Positions 12,872-41,769 of a stretch of DNA of 64,000 bases are shown in pieces (the first letter of the stretch is position 1; each line of letters starts with the position of its first letter). A model generated the notes under the pieces. It had not been told where the DNA came from, ran no database searches, and saw nothing but the letters and a program-made list of their open reading frames with translations. This DNA comes from Pterois miles. Its lineage: Eukaryota; Chordata; Actinopteri; Perciformes; Scorpaenidae. The translations under genes and the position numbers were made by a program. Location of the stretch: assembly GCA_947000775.1 (NCBI GenBank), contig CAMQGK010000327.1:14655501-14719500 (forward strand), written 5' to 3'.

Positions 12872-14038
12872 TCACACTTCAGTCACTGTACACTGGCCAT
12901 CAGGCATTCTGGACCTTCCACTGCTACTGGATGAAGAAGGGGGAGAGGCGGACTCTGCGCCAGGAGGGGATCTGTCCTCTGGATTCAGTCTTTGCCTCCG
13001 TGGCCTATCCTCCCAGGGCTCCACACGCTCTCCATCTCCACCCTCCTCCTCGTCATCCTCCTCTTCCTCATCATCGCTCCAGTCTCCAGAGCCAGACTCG
13101 TCCACAGAGGTGTGAGGGTCAGACGACCTGGAGGGCGAGGCTTCCTCTTCCTTATCTTCTTCCTCTCCTTCGCCAGCCTCAGACCGCTCATGAGAAGGCG
13201 TGGGCCTGGGGCTGATTTGCAGCTGGGAGAGAGCATCCTCCAGAGTGGGGGGGCTGCTGCTGCTGCTGCCAGGCTGACCACCAAGGGAGGTGGGAGGTCT
13301 GGAAGTGGCTGGAGGGGCTGTAACAGTAGAGGGGATACCTGTAACCTGCTGCTGTACACCTGCTACCGTAGTATCAGCCCCATCAGCAGAGTTTTCTCGA
13401 CCGGCCGCCCCAATGGCCCCAGTAACACCTTCAGTGTCCAAACGCAGTCCTGCCACTCCCTTCTTGGGGATATCCAAAACGTCTCTCTTCATCTTGCGTC
13501 TACGGCCGTGCTCATTACGCCTGTACTGCACCATGTTCTCCAAGTCGGCTACATACAAAAAACCAGCAATCAGCATTTCAGCTGTTTTCTTGCCCTTGGA
13601 GAAAGCGTCCTCCAGCTCGCGGCTGGTTCGCTCATCATACTGCCACCAACCATTACGGCCCTCATAATACCAGGCGTGATCACTTGCCGCACCACCCCGA
13701 CCTCCCGCCGATGCTTTCAGTTCCTCCGGAGAGAGAAGTGTAGGCCTTTCCAGGAAGTCATCCGGTACTTCCTGTCTGCAGAGAGCGCAGCGCTTGCTCT
13801 GCCAGGATGCTCCCTTCACACACAGGAAACAGAAGACGTGATGGCATGGCAGTTGGACTGGGTGGACGCAGCTCTGCAGACAGATGGCACACTCCGGTAC
13901 AGACAGGGCTGGGGATGAGTTGCTGGAGCCAGAGCAGGATGATTCTGCACTGTTACCACTCCCACCACCACTGTTGCTGCCTTTCTTACTGGATGGAAGA
14001 GAGCTAACAGAGTGGTCAACCTCCCCACAACTAGCCAT
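12872..14038 (-). CDS. rnf146: E3 ubiquitin-protein ligase RNF146 (Iduna)
   Basis: This PAR-dependent E3 ligase recognises poly-ADP-ribosylated targets of tankyrase such as axin and sends them to the proteasome, promoting Wnt/beta-catenin signalling. The 388-residue product (human 359) is in one uninterrupted coding exon. It has a Ser/Gly-rich N-terminus (about 10-48), then a C3HC4 RING with ligands C50, C53, C65, H67, C70, C73, C84 and C87 (starting CAICLQSC). A WWE domain at about 121-190 (HAWYYEGRNGWWQYDERTSR) binds the iso-ADP-ribose unit. The tail is long and disordered, with an acidic Glu/Asp-rich block near 290-340. An acceptor (CCTTTCCTCAG) 12 bases upstream of the ATG points to a non-coding first exon. 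I did not find an unambiguous tankyrase-binding RxxPxG motif. Identification is firm from the RING-WWE order. Long ORFs on the opposite strand (e.g. 12992-13918) are shadows. Confidence 0.96.
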   Translation of the reverse strand: MASCGEVDHSVSSLPSSKKGSNSGGGSGNSAESSCSGSSNSSPALSVPECAICLQSCVHPVQLPCHHVFCFLCVKGASWQSKRCALCRQEVPDDFLERPTLLSPEELKASAGGRGGAASDHAWYYEGRNGWWQYDERTSRELEDAFSKGKKTAEMLIAGFLYVADLENMVQYRRNEHGRRRKMKRDVLDIPKKGVAGLRLDTEGVTGAIGAAGRENSADGADTTVAGVQQQVTGIPSTVTAPPATSRPPTSLGGQPGSSSSSPPTLEDALSQLQISPRPTPSHERSEAGEGEEEDKEEEASPSRSSDPHTSVDESGSGDWSDDEEEEDDEEEGGDGERVEPWEDRPRRQRLNPEDRSPPGAESASPPSSSSSSGRSRMPDGQCTVTEV

Positions 14039-14050
14039 CCTTAGGAAGTA

Positions 14051-14820
14051 CTGAGGAAAGGGGACATATTGAGCATGTTAGGATTTCTATTATCAGTACT
14101 ATTTATTTTGAAAAACAGAAAGCAGTATTAAAAGATTATTATTATTGTTGTTTTTAGTAGGAATGCACCGATCCAACTTTTTTTTAGTCCCAATACTGAT
14201 AGCAATACCAAGTACCGATTCGATACCTGTGTGTAAGTGACTGGGATCATTCTTTCATGTGTAAGACAATATCAGTCTTGACAAACATTGCTTTCCTAAC
14301 TTTGTCCCTGTCCCGAGATGAACACACTATACTAAATATAATCTACAGTATATGCCATCTTTAACCTCAAACAAGGCTGGCAGGCATGCTATTTATATAC
14401 TTACTGGATGTGCCTTAATGCTGATGTATCATTAGGAGAGCTGATGGACCTTCAAACTTGCCACTGCCTAAAGGAAAAGAGGAGTTGGTGGAAAAGCATT
14501 TGTTTTCAGACTGTCCTGACAGTAAATACTCATTGTGATGCACAACATCAAGCTATTCCTCATGTAACCTGACGACAACGTACGTGACAAACAAGCTTTA
14601 AGTCTGATGTTAAAACGGATTAGCTACAAGTAAGCGTTAATTCAGTTCGCTATGACTGAAATGTCATAAGTCTGTGGAACAAAGGGCTGCTCTGTTAACT
14701 GAATACAAGCAGTGAACTGTGTCAGCTAACTGTGCTACCCCAGCTGGCTTATGACAGCGTTATGATGAACACAGCTAACGGTACTCGAGTGAAATCCACA
14801 GCTAACGATCAAATACTTAC
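14051..14820 (-). other. Predicted 5' UTR intron of rnf146
   Basis: On the minus strand a strong donor GTAAGTATTT starts at 14820, and a pyrimidine-rich CAG acceptor ends at 14051. The 770-base interval between them fits the 5' UTR intron known for RNF146 genes. At about 14160-14245 it holds a fragment of a common fish repeat (GAATGCACCGATCC-type start). Confidence 0.5.
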
Positions 14821-15442
14821 GCTAACTGGAGACAGCCTACAAGCTACCTAGTTTAGCTAACGTTACATACATAGCAGTTAATAACAAAGCCATTTGATGT
14901 TAGCGTTACAAGTACAAACAAGTCAAGCAGCACGGAGGGTTTTCTCGACTAAGCGATCACAACAATAAGACCTGTTGTGGCTAACGCTGGCTAGGCTAAT
15001 GGCAGCTCTTTGACTCCAGCAAATAGACGGAGTTCATGTGACGGCGCTAGCTTATTTTAGCAGGGCGACACAAACAGAAATGATTTTCTCACGACAGAGA
15101 CAATGAAACGACTGCGTTGGTACCGTACCGTTAGATGCTGCTTTGTTGGTCTGGTGTGCGGTTACAGTTCGCGTAACGGCACTAATTTCTAATGCTAATT
15201 TACCGACGTCCAGTGTTAACTGGCTTTGTTTTCCTCTGAAAAAGGGAGCTGAGATAAAGACGACGACGTAACGTTACGCGCTGACGCAATTTGACGTAAA
15301 ATCGCACGACCTTTATATTCTACGCATGACAGTTAGCCTGTCTTCCTGTTCGCTCGTGGCTAGAGGACGTTGGTGTCACAGAGGAGAGGGGCGCTACAAG
15401 CATTTTATTTCAACTAAAGTAAGAAAATAAGAAACAGACGAA
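14821..15442. promoter_or_regulatory. Shared head-to-head promoter region of rnf146 and mdh2
   Basis: The region between the predicted rnf146 first exon and the mdh2 ATG is relatively CpG-rich from about 15030 to 15380. At 15282-15299 two CREB/ATF-like sites lie 10 bases apart: TGACGCAA and TGACGTAA. It has no TATA box suited to either gene, as is common for divergent housekeeping promoters. The sites are seen in the sequence; promoter function is inferred from gene layout. Confidence 0.55.
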
Positions 15443-16456
15443 ATGTTTGCCCGTGCCGTGAGACCGACCGTGAGCCTGGCTCGGAACCTGTCCACCTCGT
15501 CGCGGAACAACGCCAAGGTGGCGGTGCTTGGAGCGTCAGGCGGCATAGGCCAGCCGCTTTCTCTGCTTCTCAAGAATAGCCCCCTGGTGAGTCAACTCTC
15601 CCTGTATGATATTGCCCACACCCCCGGGGTGGCTGCAGACCTGAGCCACATCGAGACAAGGGCCCAGGTGACCGGCCACATGGGACCCGACCAGCTGGAT
15701 GCTGCTCTGCAGGGCTGCGACGTCGTGGTTATCCCTGCCGGTGTGCCCAGAAAACCCGGCATGACCCGCGATGATCTCTTCAACACCAACGCCACCATCG
15801 TAGCCACCTTGGCCGATGCCTGCGCCCGCAACTGTCCCGAGGCTATGATCTGCATCATCGCCAACCCTGTCAACTCCACCATCCCTATTACATCAGAGGT
15901 GATGAAGAAACATGGAGTGTACAACCCCAACAAAGTGTTTGGTGTCACAACCCTGGACATTGTCAGAGCTAACGCCTTTGTGGCAGAGCTTAAAGGCCTT
16001 GACCCAGCTCGTGTCAATGTACCAGTCATTGGAGGTCATGCTGGGAAGACCATCATCCCCCTCATTTCCCAGTGCACGCCAAAAGTAGAGTTCCCCGCTG
16101 ACCAGCTGGCTACTCTGACAGGCAGGATCCAGGAGGCTGGCACAGAGGTGGTGAAAGCCAAGGCTGGAGCTGGATCCGCTACCCTGTCCATGGCCTATGC
16201 CGGTGCCCGCTTCACCTTCTCCGTCCTGGACGCCATGAACGGAAAGGAAGGTGTGGTGGAATGCGGCTATGTCAGATCTGAGGAGACCGAGTGCAAGTAC
16301 TTCTCCACACCTCTGCTCCTGGGGAAGACCGGCATTGAGAAGAACCTCGGGCTGGGCAAGCTCAGCGCCTTCGAGGAGAAGCTGGTCGCTGACGCCATGG
16401 ATGAGCTGAAGGCTTCTATCAAGAAGGGCGAGGACTTTGTGGCTAACATGAAGTGA
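15443..16456 (+). CDS. mdh2: Malate dehydrogenase, mitochondrial (MDH2), intronless
   Basis: The enzyme interconverts malate and oxaloacetate with NAD in the mitochondrial matrix, serving the TCA cycle and the malate-aspartate shuttle. The 337-residue product (human 338) is open from start to stop without any intron. Residues 1-20 (MFARAVRPTVSLARNLSTSS) form a typical basic, Ser-rich targeting peptide. The NAD loop GASGGIG is at 30-36. The substrate-binding segment RKPGMTRDDLFN is near 105-116, NPVNST near 140, LDIVRAN with its catalytic Asp/Arg pair near 170, and the catalytic His in GGHAGKT near 199. No key residue is missing and no frame is broken, so it should be active. Vertebrate MDH2 normally has about nine exons, so this copy is best read as a retrogene that landed beside the rnf146 promoter. 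Whether it is the only mdh2 in this genome cannot be told from the window. Confidence 0.97.
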   Translation: MFARAVRPTVSLARNLSTSSRNNAKVAVLGASGGIGQPLSLLLKNSPLVSQLSLYDIAHTPGVAADLSHIETRAQVTGHMGPDQLDAALQGCDVVVIPAGVPRKPGMTRDDLFNTNATIVATLADACARNCPEAMICIIANPVNSTIPITSEVMKKHGVYNPNKVFGVTTLDIVRANAFVAELKGLDPARVNVPVIGGHAGKTIIPLISQCTPKVEFPADQLATLTGRIQEAGTEVVKAKAGAGSATLSMAYAGARFTFSVLDAMNGKEGVVECGYVRSEETECKYFSTPLLLGKTGIEKNLGLGKLSAFEEKLVADAMDELKASIKKGEDFVANMK

Positions 16457-16855
16457 ACAGGGGGAATTAACTCAGTTGAAAACAGCAGTTGTGATTGATA
16501 ATTTGTTTCGTCTTAACTTAAAGGCATCTGGGTAAATGTCAAGATCTGTCAGTGTTTCTCCTTTTTTCTGTTTTGGCAGTAAGGTCATCTTGACCCAGAA
16601 ATCCTGGTTTTAACCAAGGTTTTCTTTCCTTCGTATCATTTCACTTACCTTTTCAAACACGGCTTTATTTTGCACTATGTTTACTGTACTGTGACTATCT
16701 ATATTTTGCAAATGTCAAATTTTAAACAAAATTTCATATATTTTCATGTACAGTCTGTATTAAGAGGGATTTCTTTGCTTAAAGAATGAGGAGGAAATAC
16801 TGTCATCATGCCTGCTGATGCAAATACATGTTACTGATGAACAAAATACTCCACC

Positions 16856-16861
16856 AATAAA
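16856..16861 (+). terminator. AATAAA polyadenylation signal of mdh2
   Basis: AATAAA lies about 400 bases after the stop codon, in AT-rich DNA. No genomic poly-A tract follows directly, so any retroposition tail has decayed. Confidence 0.55.
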
Positions 16862-17029
16862 CAGTTTAGCTTTAAAAATGATTCTTCATTTGTTATTGTT
16901 ATACAAAAAATATTTTGCTTGACAGAGCGAACTGAAGCTTTGACCAAATGTTAGGGATCACTGAGACATTTCATGAAACAGGCTACGTTCCAAATCATGT
17001 ATTTATTTATTTTTTTTAACTTTCATTGT

Positions 17030-17270
17030 ACATACTACTTTGTCATCACATTGTGCCTTGAACTTTGACCCTTTTGCTAATATATCACATATATTGCAGA
17101 GGATTAGGGGTCAGAAAAGCATGCTGGCTTGCATGCAGCAAAATGCAACCAGATGTCATTGGTTATTTTGCCATACTGTGTTTGACATACTATATATTGG
17201 GACATACTAAATCTTTTCTCTGGCAGACTTAGTAGTGTGGTAGTGTGGGTGCTGGAGCACACAGTAAATG
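17030..17270. repeat. Dispersed repeat, copy 2 (paired with 10610-10880)
   Basis: It shares motif order with the copy upstream of rnf146, including AGGATTAGGGGTCAGAAAAG and GGGACATACTAAAT. Orientation is the same and the two have clearly diverged. Confidence 0.65.
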
Positions 17271-17274
17271 TTTT

Positions 17275-18250
17275 AATCCATAGTGATCATCCTTCTCTTC
17301 ACATGTCAGATCTGGCACTGGAATAGTTTAGATATGGGTTGTCCAAATGCAGACAACTTAATAGAAGGGCAGTGATTTAGAAATAGTGATACACTTAAAA
17401 TTATTCAATTAGCAAGTTAAGTTGGAGTTATATGATGTCATAGTTGCTTATTTGCAGGGAAATGAAAGGGGGCTGTTGTCTCGGGCTGTTTTGATTTTCA
17501 CAAGAACAACAAAATGATCATGAATAATGTAGGATTATTCTTTAGTTCATGTGCTATTTGGGGATTTATACATTATTATTACATATATATTAAATTACCA
17601 TGGCAATAGTTGAAGCTCTCAAACATTCAGCCCTACTATTGTCCCTGCAAAACCCAAACTAAAAAGTAATCACTACTGGAGAAAGAGAGAGGTTATGGAA
17701 AAAGCCACCATGTCCTTGCTGCCATAGACAAAACAGCTCATGGCAACTTCTGAGTCGACATGTAATCGCTGCACACTGTATTGAGTTTGAGATCTATTTA
17801 CTCTTGAGAAGTTAAGTGAGTTCAAATGGGTTGAACAAGATGTCATTCAGATAAGAAAACAGACAAACTGTAAACTTTGTAATGATGTGTAATGGCCCCC
17901 AAATGAGACGCTGCTGGAGGTTTTTCTACAGACATTTAGCACATTTCCTAAAAATCCAGGTTTAAATGACTTATGTCTGACAAGCAGTGAGTGAGAGGTT
18001 GGCTTTGTGTACAACAGATGAAAATCTCCCAATGATTTTATGAACTGGAACCTGCACCTGTAGTGATATATCATTACATAGCATTTGAATGAAAAGCTTC
18101 CACGTTTGCCTTCGTTAAATGTGGAGGGCATCACCAATTAGTCCTGTTTTGGCTCAGTATTGTAACTTATGCTGTTCGGATGCAAAAGCACTACACAAAA
18201 ATATAACTTTTTACAAAATAAGAGTTCCAGCCGGTAACGTTATGTTTCAT
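17275..18250. repeat. Local repeat unit A-B, first copy
   Basis: Unit A (about 17275-17865) is repeated as A' at 18255-18775. The most conserved part is CATGTCCTTGCTGCCATAGA followed by ACAAAAC (17709 and 18604). Unit B (about 17866-18245) is repeated as B' at 21890-22255. No protein is encoded. Confidence 0.75.
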
Positions 18251-18254
18251 GAAA

Positions 18255-18775
18255 GTAAGTCTTTTAATCCAGATCCTCCTCCTTTTCATTGACAAACTCT
18301 ACAGGCACTGAAATAGATTAGATCGGGTTATTCAAATGCATACAGTTTAGAGAGTAGAGAAGTGATTTAAAGTAATTAAAATTATTCAGTTAGAAAGTTA
18401 AGTGAAGTTGGTGCTACATGATGGTAGCTGTTGCTTATTTGCAGTAAAATGAACGTAGGCCATTATCCCTGCAAAACCCAAACTAAAAGATAATCTATTT
18501 GAAAGGTAGCATGATCACTCTAAGGTGCTTGTTTTATGATTTGCATGATGTGCTGTGGAACAACTTCTAGTAGGTGTATTAGAATAGTTATGGAAAACGC
18601 CGCCATGTCCTTGCTGCCATAGACAAAACAACTCATGGCAACTTCTGAGTCAACATTTAATCGCTGCACACTGTATTGAGTTTGAGATCTATTTACTCTC
18701 GAAAAGTTGTTAAGCAAATTTGAGGAGATTAAACAAGATGTAATTCAGATGAGAAAACAGAAAACAGACAGGTAC
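18255..18775. repeat. Local repeat unit A', direct copy of 17275-17865
   Basis: It lies in the same orientation as A and matches over several blocks, e.g. CACTGTATTGAGTTTGAGAT. It ends just downstream of the probable rspo3 polyadenylation site. Confidence 0.75.
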
Positions 18776-18789
18776 AAACCCATTATAGT

Positions 18790-19535
18790 TTTATTCGACA
18801 TACAGGTGCTTTTGGTTCCTTGTCAAGGAGCTTTACTGAGAGCACAGATTCCATTTACACAAGAAGAAAAACCGATGGTAGATTAGATTTATCACTTTAT
18901 CTGGAAGTTCTCCTACATCTGTCACTTGCAATGTGATTATGAAGATGTCACAAGATGGCAATAACAAACTCACTTTCATTTTTTTCTTTACAAATTCTGC
19001 ACCAAATAAAATAAAGGAAAGAGATCTAAAGAACAGGAACAACAATAATAAACAATTGTTCTACATAATGTTGCAAAATCTACATTCAAAAACCAAAGAC
19101 AATGTTGTACCAGGGCCCCATTAAATAACCATATCAACAAGCACATAGTATAACGTCTTTGTCTCTCGGTCCGTCTGTCTGCCAGTCCTCCACGCAGTCA
19201 CAGACATGTCTCACTTTGCTCTGCAGTCCCAACAGCAGTCTCAGCAGTGTCTCAGTAGAGACACTCTCTCAGTGGTGGAAGTGAAGGAGTAGAGGCTACA
19301 GGGTAGAAAATAAAAAAAAGACTTTTTAAAGTCCATAGTGGCCCAAGCCTTGTGGCTGAATGTGCCCCATTCCGCTTGTGCATAAACATTATATTCAAAT
19401 CATACAGGTAGCAGCAACACCCCTGCAGAAGAGGGGTCGAGGGGGGTGAATAGTGGGTGAGGATGGGGGAGATTTTGGAGAAGGAAGAAAGGGAGGGCGA
19501 CAGGAGGAGGGTGGGGAGACGCTCTGCCCAGAGCT
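18790..19535 (-). other. Probable 3' UTR of rspo3, with AATAAA at 18790-18795
   Basis: Minus-strand sequence follows the terminal basic exon. The first plausible signal is AATAAA (TTTATT on +) at 18790-18795. There are no repeats in this stretch, but A' begins immediately beyond it. The end is inferred only from the signal. Confidence 0.4.
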
Positions 19536-19662
19536 CTACTGTACAAGGCCGTCTTTAGGGGAGACTGGGTCTGTGTCGTGGCCTCTGCGGTGCCTGTGCT
19601 CCGTTTTGTTCCTGTTATCAGAGTCTTCACGTTCACCTGTGTCTCTCTCCCTCTCTCGCTCC

Positions 19663-37230
<17,568 letters not shown>

Positions 37231-38089
37231 AGTAGCCCAGAGGTGAGACTCGTAAAGCCAATGTCAATGTTCAAGTCACTTGTTGGATAAGATTCCGTGT
37301 TCTTCCTCCAGACGGAGGCAGAGTGTGGAGGGTGGAGGTAATTCCTAGACACAGCGGGACCCCCAGCTATGTGGTGATATGTGGTGATGGTAGTGTACGG
37401 TGGCCCAATGATGCCTGGGCCGCTTAGACTGTAACATCCTGGATAGGATCTTCATATGTGCCGAGACTTAATCAGGGATCCGTTATCCGTGCTGTGATGA
37501 AGAACATGCCTTCAAAAAAAAAAAAGCACGCCAAAAAGCTCGATTCTCATCCAATGTGCGCAGAAGGAAAGTAAAATCAAGCATTAGTGTAGGTCAGAAA
37601 GATGAAAGATTTATTATTTATGATTAACATGACTCTCAAAAAGTTTGAGATATCATATCCACGTGCAGAACTCCAAATTGACCTTTTTCCCCGTCTCTCT
37701 AAGTGGAGATGCGCCGTGCGTCCCGGACCGGTGTGCGTGGATACTCTAATGTGCCAGGCGCGCTCGGGGTCTCGGCAGCATCAGCTAAAGCACTAAAAAG
37801 TGGGGAAAAGAAAAAGAAGACGAGCGACACTGATAATGAAAAACAAATTTGTAAGTTGAAGGTTTCGTAGTTCTTTTGGCTGTCGAACACACGCCTCCTC
37901 TCGCTCGCTATCCTCGTGCAACTGAACCAAAGTAAATCTCCGCAGTTTCAGCGCTTTTCTGCTTTGCGTGCAGGACCCATTCACTCCCCTCCTGCCGGCC
38001 GGCTGATGACTTCAGCCCTCTGCTGTCTCTCTGTCTCTCTCTCTCTCCCCTATGAGCTCCAAAGTTTATTTAGAGGGCAAGCCCCCCGC

Positions 38090-38090
<1 letters not shown>
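37231..38090 (-). promoter_or_regulatory. Candidate 5' UTR and promoter of rspo3
   Basis: Upstream of the start codon on the minus strand the sequence is moderately CpG-rich (37690-37780, 37990-38010). A TATA-like CTCTAAATAAA lies at about 38067-38077, just before a (GA)n run at 38093-38130. A start of transcription near 38.04 kb would give a leader of about 0.8 kb. This is inferred from motifs only. Confidence 0.35.

Positions 38091-38092
<2 letters not shown>

Positions 38093-38130
<38 letters not shown>
38093..38130. repeat. (GA)19 microsatellite
   Basis: A pure GA run next to the presumed rspo3 promoter. GA runs can bind GAGA-type factors in some animals, but here this is speculative. 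Confidence 0.9.
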
Positions 38131-40067
<1,937 letters not shown>

Positions 40068-40429
40068 CATTGGGGTACGCAAGGTTAAGGTCACTTGGTC
40101 AGTCCCTGTGACCATCCAGTGAGAGAATCAGTCAACACCTGTAAATGAAGTCGGGCAGGTGCATAAACCCTCCTGACCAAGGATGGATGCACATTACAAC
40201 TTTTTTTTTTAATATTACTACATTTAGTCCTGTTTTATCTTTACTCTAATTTAGGCCTTGAGCTAAGGGGGAGCATGAGAGTGGATGGTATCATCCTTGC
40301 TGACGTAAAGTTTGGCAAAGCAGTAATTAATTCATATAATCCACATAATCATGAATCATGACATATAAAGGGTAGCAAATGCCACATTGAGAGGAGGTCG
40401 TGGTAGTTGGGTGGGTCAAAAACACTGGG

Positions 40430-41035
40430 CTTTCGCTTTTGACCACTGTTCATGTCTCATACGAAATCAGAAATAAACATCGATTTATCTGTCATGTAAC
40501 TTCTGTGTTAAGTTATGTGTCTTCCAGAATTATTTTAACACAAACCATGATCTTAAGTAGTTTTATTGCCAAAACCTAACTAAGCTGAGCTTTATCTAAA
40601 GCTAACTAGGTAGTTACTTAGTTAAGATACACCACTTATTGGAGTTATTAGAGTTATTTTAATATAAACCACACAACACAATTTCCTAAACTTAGGTAGG
40701 TTTGTTACTTAAACCTAACAAAGTCAATTGTTTTCTAAACCTAACCAAGTAATTTTTTTGCTTAAACCTAACCAAGTCGATTGTCTTCTAAATCTAACCA
40801 AGTAGTTTTGTTCCCTAAACCTAACCAAGTTGATCTTTTTCTAAATCTAACCACATAGTTTTGTTGCTTAAACTTAACCAAGTTGATCTTTTCCAAATCA
40901 ATCTTCTTCTAAACCCAGCTAAGTAGTTTTGCCGCCTAAACCTAAATTGATCGTTTCCTAAACTTAACTAAGTAGTTTTATTGCCTAAACCTAACCAAGT
41001 TGTTTTCTGAGATAATTTTGAAAAGACTGGAGTGG
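40430..41035. repeat. Dispersed repeat with (AAACCTAACCAAGTAGTTTTG)-type tandem array
   Basis: A lead-in (ACTTCTGTGTTAAGTTATGT and ATTATTTTAACACAAACC) is followed by about ten variable copies of CCTAAACCTAACCAAGT-NNN-TTTTGTTG. Copies are at 34.3-34.6, 52.2-52.5 and 55.43-55.53 kb; the array at 27.8-28.08 kb is in the reverse orientation. Confidence 0.65.
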
Positions 41036-41479
41036 AATCTGACACATGCGTCATGTGTTGTTGGACATTTGTGGGGAAACACATGAAAAATACAGAATAA
41101 CTTTTTGTAGGCTCTCCTATGAATCGTATGACGATACCTTGTCTAAAAACACCTTTAGTCTTCACAAACTCCTGAGAGCTAAACGCTTCACTATGTTCGC
41201 CAGCCAGTTGCTAACTTTGTTTGTCTCTCTTTTGGTGCTGGTTGGGAGGTGTACAGTTGGTTTATCAGAGCATTTTCTTCCATTAAAGTTATCTCTAGTA
41301 TTGTAGCGCTGTGTCAATGATTTATATGAATGGTGTTCCTGTTTTGTACAACATGTTTGTTAGACCTCAAGGATAAACACAATGCATTTTGGAGAGTACC
41401 GTAATATTGAATGTAAACATAACTGTTGATTTATAAGGACACTCCACAGGCCACCTTAAATATTAATGCTAATAATAGA

Positions 41480-41760
41480 GTTTAATCTATTAAAGAGTTT
41501 ACAAAGCTCTTTCATAGACAAAGCAAGCAGGATACAATGCAATATGATAACAGAAAGCTGAACAGTAAGGCCAAAGGTAAGATAAAGGTAAGGTAAAACA
41601 CAAATAAATCAGTACAATATACAAAAGCACTAAAAGAAACATATCAAATAAATTAATACAGAGAAAAATAAAAAACAATAGAAACAATAAAACAATAAAA
41701 AAGATGATAAAAGGATGACATCTCAGAAAAGCCAGGGTTCACAAGTGATTTAAAAGAGAT
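41480..41760. repeat. A-rich dispersed repeat
   Basis: The stretch from TACAAAGCTCTTTCATAGAC through repeated ACAATAAAA to CAAGTGATTTAAAAGAG resembles a common fish repeat family. The minus-strand ORF in it is not a gene. Confidence 0.35.
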
Positions 41761-41769
41761 TACTGATTC

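Noticed and set aside
12992..13918. 308-codon ORF on the + strand
   Set aside because: It lies exactly antisense to the rnf146 coding exon and has no domain; it is a by-product of GC-rich Ser/Glu codons.
15592..16029. 145-codon - strand ORF
   Set aside because: Shadow of the mdh2 coding sequence.
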